Of a stretch of 64,000 bases of DNA, positions 59,953-64,000 are shown piece after piece; positions within the stretch are counted from its first letter, which is position 1, and the number at the start of each line of letters is the position of its first letter. Under the pieces are notes generated by a model. The model was not told the origin of the DNA. It saw nothing but the letters and a program-made list of their open reading frames with translations, and ran no database searches. The stretch is from Kaistella solincola (GTDB taxonomy: Bacteria > Bacteroidota > Bacteroidia > Flavobacteriales > Weeksellaceae): contig NZ_JSYK01000002.1 in assembly GCF_000812875.1 (NCBI RefSeq), forward strand, positions 496,001-560,000. The letters run 5' to 3'. Both the position numbers and the translations under genes were made by a program.

Positions 59953-60632
59953 CGCTTTAAAATTTTTTGTTCCGTACGTTCCGCTTCTTCCAGTTTTCTG
60001 TCAAATGAATTGAATTTTTTAAAGCTTTGAAGAAAAATAACAAAACTAAAAGCAATTAAAATAAACCCGACAGCCCGCCGAATTTTATTTGCTAAAAGTT
60101 GTGTGAGTTTATCATGAAAAATCTTCGCTAAATAAATTTTAAATAAATCAATTACCAAATACGTCCCGACAACAAGTGCCATATAGAACAGAAATTCAGC
60201 AGTTTCCGGATAAGCGTTCCGGACAGAAATGACCGTTACCAACCAGAAAAGCACAACACCAATATTCAAAATATTAAAGAAAAAGCCGTTAAAAAATGTT
60301 TTAAAATAGTTTTGGTTAATCAGTTTTTCTTCACCGGGGAGGTGCATTTTTGTTTTCGAGACAATCATGTACAATGCGTAAATGAAAACGACGAAGGCGG
60401 TAATGCGGTAAAAACCCGGATGCTTATCAATGATTTCTACGAGGTCGCCGCTGGCAAAATAGGACGCTACAATACAAATAATATCGGCTACAACAACACC
60501 TAAATCCAAGGTCATGGCGTGTTTTGGACCGCGCGAAAAACTGGTTTCAATAAGCAGGAAAAAAATCGGGCCGATGAAAACCAGACTGAGCATAATACCG
60601 AGACCAACCGCTGAAAGAATGAGTTCTAACAT
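59949..60632 (-). CDS. LysE family exporter
   Basis: 227-residue inner-membrane protein with six predicted helices. LSLVFIGPIFFLLIETSFSRGPKHAM (about residues 15-40) is the LysE/RhtB signature, and ALDLGVVVADIICI-like membrane segments follow. Family members export amino acids such as lysine, threonine or homoserine; the substrate is not indicated. The C-terminal 30 residues are basic and acidic, probably cytoplasmic. First gene of the LysE-LdcA-YraN-SDR minus-strand set, with the next start overlapping by 4 bases. Confidence 0.9.
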   Translation of the reverse strand: MLELILSAVGLGIMLSLVFIGPIFFLLIETSFSRGPKHAMTLDLGVVVADIICIVASYFASGDLVEIIDKHPGFYRITAFVVFIYALYMIVSKTKMHLPGEEKLINQNYFKTFFNGFFFNILNIGVVLFWLVTVISVRNAYPETAEFLFYMALVVGTYLVIDLFKIYLAKIFHDKLTQLLANKIRRAVGFILIAFSFVIFLQSFKKFNSFDRKLEEAERTEQKILKR

Positions 60633-60684
60633 TAATTTTTATTCAGGAAAAGACAGGATTTTTTGGAAATTAAAAATGGATTTT

Positions 60685-62850
60685 TTAAGAGTTCTGCGGT
60701 TCAACAATTTTAAAATCCAGCTGTTTCTGGATAAGATTCGCTTTCATTACTTTAATAGTAACCTTGTCACCAAGTTGGTATTGATTTCCAGTGCGGCTGC
60801 CTTGAACCAAGTGGTTTTTAGCATCATAACTGTAAGAATCGTCCATTAGATCGCGTAATTTTATCAGGCCTTCAGCACCATTTTCCGGAATTTGAACCCA
60901 GAAACCAAAATCTGCGACACCAGAAATAACACCGGTAAATTCTTCACCAATATGTTTTTCCATAAATTTCACCTGCATGAATTTAATCGAATCTCGTTCT
61001 GCATCAGCGGCAAGTCTTTCCATTGAACTGCAATGCTTGGACTTTACTTCGTATTCCTCTTTATTTGGTGATTTTCCACCATCTAAATAATGCTGAAGCA
61101 GGCGGTGCGCAATTAAATCGGGATATCGACGGATCGGCGAGGTAAAATGCGAATAATATTCAAAACCTAAACCGTAATGTCCGATAGGATTGGTAGAGTA
61201 GACGGCTTTGCTCATCGAACGCATGGCAAGGGTTTCAATCATATTTTCTTCGCCTTTACCCTGAACTTCTTTCAATAAATTATTGAGCGATTCGGCTACT
61301 TTTTTGGTATTTGCCAAATTCATCTTATAGCCAAAAGTTCCCACAAAATCGCGGAGTGCTTCCAGTTTGGCCGGATCCGGATCGTCGTGAATTCTGTAAA
61401 TAAAGGTATTTCCGGTTGGTTCACCACGCCGGTTCAGCGAAACAAATTCTGAAACTTTTCGGTTTGCTAGCAGCATAAATTCTTCGATAAGATGGTTGGA
61501 ATCTTTGCTGACTTTGAAATAAACGCCAATCGGTTCGTTATTTTCATCCAGATTAAAGCGGACTTCACTTCTGTCAAATGTAATAGCACCATTGTCAATC
61601 CGTTCTTTACGAAGAATTTTTGCTAAGCGGTCTAAAACCAAAATTTCTTCCGCCAATTCTCCCTCTTTTTTCTCAATTCTTTCCTGTGCTTCTTCATAAG
61701 CAAACCTTCGGTCGGAATGAATTACCGTGCGGCCAAACCATTCTTTTTTGACTTCAGCATCATCGGTAATTTCGAAGACGGCGGAAAAAGTATATTTATC
61801 CTCGTTCGGACGCAAGGAACAAACGTCGTTACTTAAAACTTCCGGTAACATCGGAACCACGCGATCTACAAGATATACCGAAGTTGCGCGGTCATAAGCT
61901 TCATCATCGATTAAAGTTCCGGGCATCACATAATGCGAAACATCGGCGATGTGAACACCGATTTCCCAGTTGCCGTTTTCAAGCTTTTGAATTGATAAAG
62001 CGTCGTCAAAATCTTTTGCATCTTTCGGATCGATAGTGAAAGTGCAGACATCGCGCATATCACGACGCTTTGCAACTTCTTCAGGTCTGATGCTGCGGTC
62101 CAGATTACTGGCTTCATTTTCAACATCTTCAGGGAAAGTGTAGGGTAGACCGTACTCAGCCAGTATCGAGTGAATTTCGGTTTCGTGTTCGCCCGGCGCA
62201 CCCAAAACTTTGATGATTTCACCTTCAGGATTTTTCTCACCTTGTTTCCAATCGGTCATTTTTACCACAACCTTATCACCATCCTGGGCGCCACCAATTT
62301 TTCCTTTCGGAACAAAAATATCGGTATTTATCCGCTTTTTATCGCCAACAACAAAACCAAAATCTTTATGTTTAATAAACTGAAAAGTTCCCACAAATTC
62401 GGTTCGGCTGCGCTCCATAACTTCAAGTACAGAACCTTCGATCTTGCGGCCTTTAAAATGATACGTTACAATAAGAACCGTATCACCCTGTAAAGCATCT
62501 TTTACGTTTTTTGAATGCACGAAAATATCATCCTCTAAGCCTTCAACTTTTACATAGGCATTTCCGGTTTGGTTAAAATCGATAATTCCGGTCAAAGTTT
62601 CTTCAATTTTTAAATTGATGATGTACTTTCCTTTTTCCACCTCCTTGATGCTCTGCACACTCAGCAGCTGATGCAGCGCCTGAATAACCAATTCACGCTG
62701 GCGCGGGTTTTTGTAATCAATACCATCCGAAATCTGCTTATAATTGTAGATTTTGGAGGAATTGTGGTTCATAAACTTTAAAATCAGGCGACCGATTTCC
62801 TGTAATTTATGATCGTTTTTAGCGGAAATATATTTCTTTTTTCTTGGCAT
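60685..62850 (-). CDS. rnr: Ribonuclease R
   Basis: 3'-5' exoribonuclease that degrades structured RNA and helps in ribosome and trans-translation quality control. 721 residues: N-terminal winged-helix (KYISAKNDHKLQEIGRLILKF), cold-shock domains (DFNQTGNAYVKVEGLEDDIF), RNB catalytic domain with DPKDAKDFDDALSIQ (acidic metal ligands) and HYVMPGTLIDDEAYDRATS, HYGLGFEYYSHFTSPIRRYPDL, and a C-terminal S1 domain (EFTGVISGVADFGFWVQIPE). Follows rpiB with a 25-base gap. Confidence 0.97.
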   Translation of the reverse strand: MPRKKKYISAKNDHKLQEIGRLILKFMNHNSSKIYNYKQISDGIDYKNPRQRELVIQALHQLLSVQSIKEVEKGKYIINLKIEETLTGIIDFNQTGNAYVKVEGLEDDIFVHSKNVKDALQGDTVLIVTYHFKGRKIEGSVLEVMERSRTEFVGTFQFIKHKDFGFVVGDKKRINTDIFVPKGKIGGAQDGDKVVVKMTDWKQGEKNPEGEIIKVLGAPGEHETEIHSILAEYGLPYTFPEDVENEASNLDRSIRPEEVAKRRDMRDVCTFTIDPKDAKDFDDALSIQKLENGNWEIGVHIADVSHYVMPGTLIDDEAYDRATSVYLVDRVVPMLPEVLSNDVCSLRPNEDKYTFSAVFEITDDAEVKKEWFGRTVIHSDRRFAYEEAQERIEKKEGELAEEILVLDRLAKILRKERIDNGAITFDRSEVRFNLDENNEPIGVYFKVSKDSNHLIEEFMLLANRKVSEFVSLNRRGEPTGNTFIYRIHDDPDPAKLEALRDFVGTFGYKMNLANTKKVAESLNNLLKEVQGKGEENMIETLAMRSMSKAVYSTNPIGHYGLGFEYYSHFTSPIRRYPDLIAHRLLQHYLDGGKSPNKEEYEVKSKHCSSMERLAADAERDSIKFMQVKFMEKHIGEEFTGVISGVADFGFWVQIPENGAEGLIKLRDLMDDSYSYDAKNHLVQGSRTGNQYQLGDKVTIKVMKANLIQKQLDFKIVEPQNS

Positions 62851-62875
62851 CTAGTTTATTTTTATGTGTTTAAAT

Positions 62876-63307
62876 TTAGCAAACGCTGATTTTACCAACG
62901 CGGTTCTGATGTCTTCCACCTTCAAATTCCGAAGTAAGGAACTTGTCCACAATTTCCACAGCAAGTTCGCTGGCTATAAATCTAGCTGGGATGGAAATCA
63001 TATTCGCATTATTATGTTTGCGGGCTAAATCAGCCAGTTCCGGCATCCAGCACAGCGCGCAGCGAATTTTCTGGTGCTTGTTTGCGGTAATCTGTACGCC
63101 GTTACCACTACCGCAAATCAGGATTCCAAATTCGTTCTTACCATCTGCTACAGAATTTGCAGCAGGATGCACAAAATCCGGGTAATCAACGGAATCTTCA
63201 GAAAATGTACCAAAATCTTCAACTTCGTATGATCCCGCCAGATGTTGCTTAATGATCTCTTTATACTTAAAACCTGCGTGGTCACACGCAATTGCTATTT
63301 TCTTCAT
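62876..63307 (-). CDS. rpiB: Ribose-5-phosphate isomerase B
   Basis: Interconverts ribulose and ribose 5-phosphate in the pentose phosphate pathway. 143 residues. IACDHAGFKYKEIIKQHL at 6-23 with Asp9-His10, YPDFVHPAANSVADG, the catalytic Cys in ILICGSGNGVQITANK (near 68-83) and CWMPELADLARKHNNANMI-type C-terminal helix. The active-site Cys-Gly-Ser-Gly-Asn is intact. Its product is the substrate of Prs. A TAAATTTG box lies at 63348-63341. The leader is about 25 bases long. Confidence 0.96.
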   Translation of the reverse strand: MKKIAIACDHAGFKYKEIIKQHLAGSYEVEDFGTFSEDSVDYPDFVHPAANSVADGKNEFGILICGSGNGVQITANKHQKIRCALCWMPELADLARKHNNANMISIPARFIASELAVEIVDKFLTSEFEGGRHQNRVGKISVC

Positions 63308-63340
63308 GATTTATATATTGAGGTTGGTGTAGAATAAACA

Positions 63341-63348
63341 CAAATTTA
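63341..63348 (-). promoter_or_regulatory. Promoter -7 box of rpiB
   Basis: TAAATTTG on the minus strand, 34 bases upstream of the rpiB ATG. Confidence 0.5.
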
Positions 63349-63867
63349 AGATTAAAAATATTAATATATTTTGCGAGGAACATTAATTTACGGCACGGTA
63401 ATTTCTGTGTTTTCCGCTTTTTTAACAATCTCGGAAAACTTGTGGATTAAGTTTCTAATTGGTGTTAATAACTTTCGAAAAAGAAGTCTTTCGTAATCCA
63501 GAAAATTTGATATTGGTAAAAATCCGCGAACAATTGATTTTTAAATTTTAATTTTTTGCTGAGGTCTTCAGCGGAAGTTTTCAATAAAATATTTGTTCAT
63601 AAAGAGATAAATTTTAACTTATTAACAAACGTTGATAAAAGCCTTAATATGTTATAAATCACATATTAAAGCTGTTAATAAGCACACCAGCAACTCCATA
63701 GATCGTGTGATTAAATTCTTTAGTAAAAGTTCTCTGCAAAACCGTAACCTACAACAACACTATTCATATTCTCTATTTATAAAAAAGAGTTTACTGGTGA
63801 GAAAATGAATGAAAGAGTTTTGTGGAATTTAAAAATGAAAATAATTTCCAGACGAAGGAATTAATCT

Positions 63868-63875
63868 TACATTTG
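63868..63875 (+). promoter_or_regulatory. Promoter -7 box of pgk
   Basis: TACATTTG, a TAnnTTTG match 25 bases before the pgk ATG. Confidence 0.55.
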
Positions 63876-63899
63876 TTAAACTTAAAAACCGGGATTTTT

Positions 63900-64000
63900 A
63901 TGAAGACAATTAACGATTTTAACTTTAAAGAAAAAAAGGCTCTGGTTCGGGTGGATTTCAATGTTCCGCAAAGCGCTGACTTAAAAGTTACCGATAACAC
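63900..64000 (+). CDS. pgk: Phosphoglycerate kinase, 5' part only
   Basis: Glycolytic enzyme that transfers phosphate from 1,3-bisphosphoglycerate to ADP. Only the first 33 codons are in the window: MKTINDFNFKEKKALVRVDF followed by NVPQ, the KxALVRVDFNVP signature of the family. The start is ATG at 63900-63902, 25 bases after a TACATTTG box. Confidence 0.93.
   Translation, partial: MKTINDFNFKEKKALVRVDFNVPQSADLKVTDN

Larger units (their letters stand above)
63308..63899. other. 592 bp AT-rich gene-free region with repeated TGTTNATAA
   Basis: No supported gene. TGTTNATAA occurs at 63463 (A), 63594 (C) and 63673 (A), and inverted at 63619-63627; CGTTGATAA at 63630 and TGTGGATTA at 63441 are near matches. 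The DnaA box is TGTGNATAA, so each differs from it at one or two positions. The rpiB promoter (63348-63341) and the pgk -7 box (63868) are at the ends. Confidence 0.5.

Noticed and set aside
1-64000. Phage, insertion sequence or defence island
   Set aside because: No transposase, integrase, phage structural, toxin-antitoxin or restriction gene was recognised in any frame. The region is core chromosome.

Overview
The window looks like chromosomal DNA of a flavobacterium (Bacteroidota), most likely a Chryseobacterium/Kaistella-type Weeksellaceae member. The evidence is the AT-rich intergenic DNA, the scarcity of Shine-Dalgarno sequences, many promoters with a TAnnTTTG -7 box a few bases upstream of the gene, the gliding/type IX secretion lipoproteins GldH and PorW/SprE, a GLPGLI protein, TonB-dependent and FadL outer-membrane proteins, and type III glutamine synthetase. 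No rRNA, tRNA, CRISPR array, insertion sequence or prophage was found. Nearly all the coding capacity is core metabolism and cell envelope.

Layout. 1-2.9 kb: 3'-truncated glutaminase, HflX, a META-domain lipoprotein and a GNAT acetyltransferase. 3-7 kb (minus strand): heme operon hemA-hemC-hemD-hemE. 7.2-12.8 kb (plus): the cell-elongation operon mreB-mreC-mreD-PBP2-rodA with coupled starts. 12.85-13.3 kb: a degenerate 77-80 bp tandem array. 13.3-16.6 kb: NlpC/P60 lipoprotein and glutamine synthetase III. 16.8-22.2 kb (plus): an uncharacterised protein with a nucleosidase-like C-terminus, an M1 peptidase, CoaX and an exported unknown. 22.2-28.6 kb (minus): TadA, a small beta-barrel, a TonB-C-like protein, prs-rplY, and a FadL transporter with a GDSL lipoprotein. 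29-36 kb (plus): ricT-gldH-PBP1A, SelO and a membrane protein. 36-41.6 kb (minus): TPR protein, GlmM and the Feo iron system. 41.7-48.8 kb: GLPGLI protein, DinB protein, TonB-dependent receptor, JmjC-type cupin and M14 peptidase. 49-52.6 kb (minus): LepA and a sigma/anti-sigma/exported-protein cassette. 52.7-57.2 kb (plus): DUF2520 protein, KdsC-like phosphatase, Maf and PorW/SprE. 57.2-63.3 kb (minus): TsaB, SDR, YraN, LD-carboxypeptidase, LysE exporter, RNase R and RpiB. The window ends in the first 33 codons of pgk.

How the genes work together. Much of the window serves envelope construction: the elongasome, PBP1A, GlmM for UDP-GlcNAc, NlpC/P60 and LD-carboxypeptidase for wall turnover, KdsC for LPS, and GldH and PorW for gliding and protein secretion. 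FeoAB imports the iron that heme made by the hem operon will need. Glutaminase and glutamine synthetase III balance glutamine.

The most unusual signal is not a gene. About 23 copies of a short AT-rich hairpin (AATT-GCC, a TTTTA/TAAAA loop, GGC-AATTTTT) are scattered through the gaps between genes, singly, in pairs or triplets about 70 bp apart, and as an array of five full units plus a partial one after rodA. Many lie where a terminator would, but several sit in divergent promoter regions or a 5' leader. A second non-coding signal is a cluster of TGTTNATAA nonamers in the 590 bp gap before pgk.
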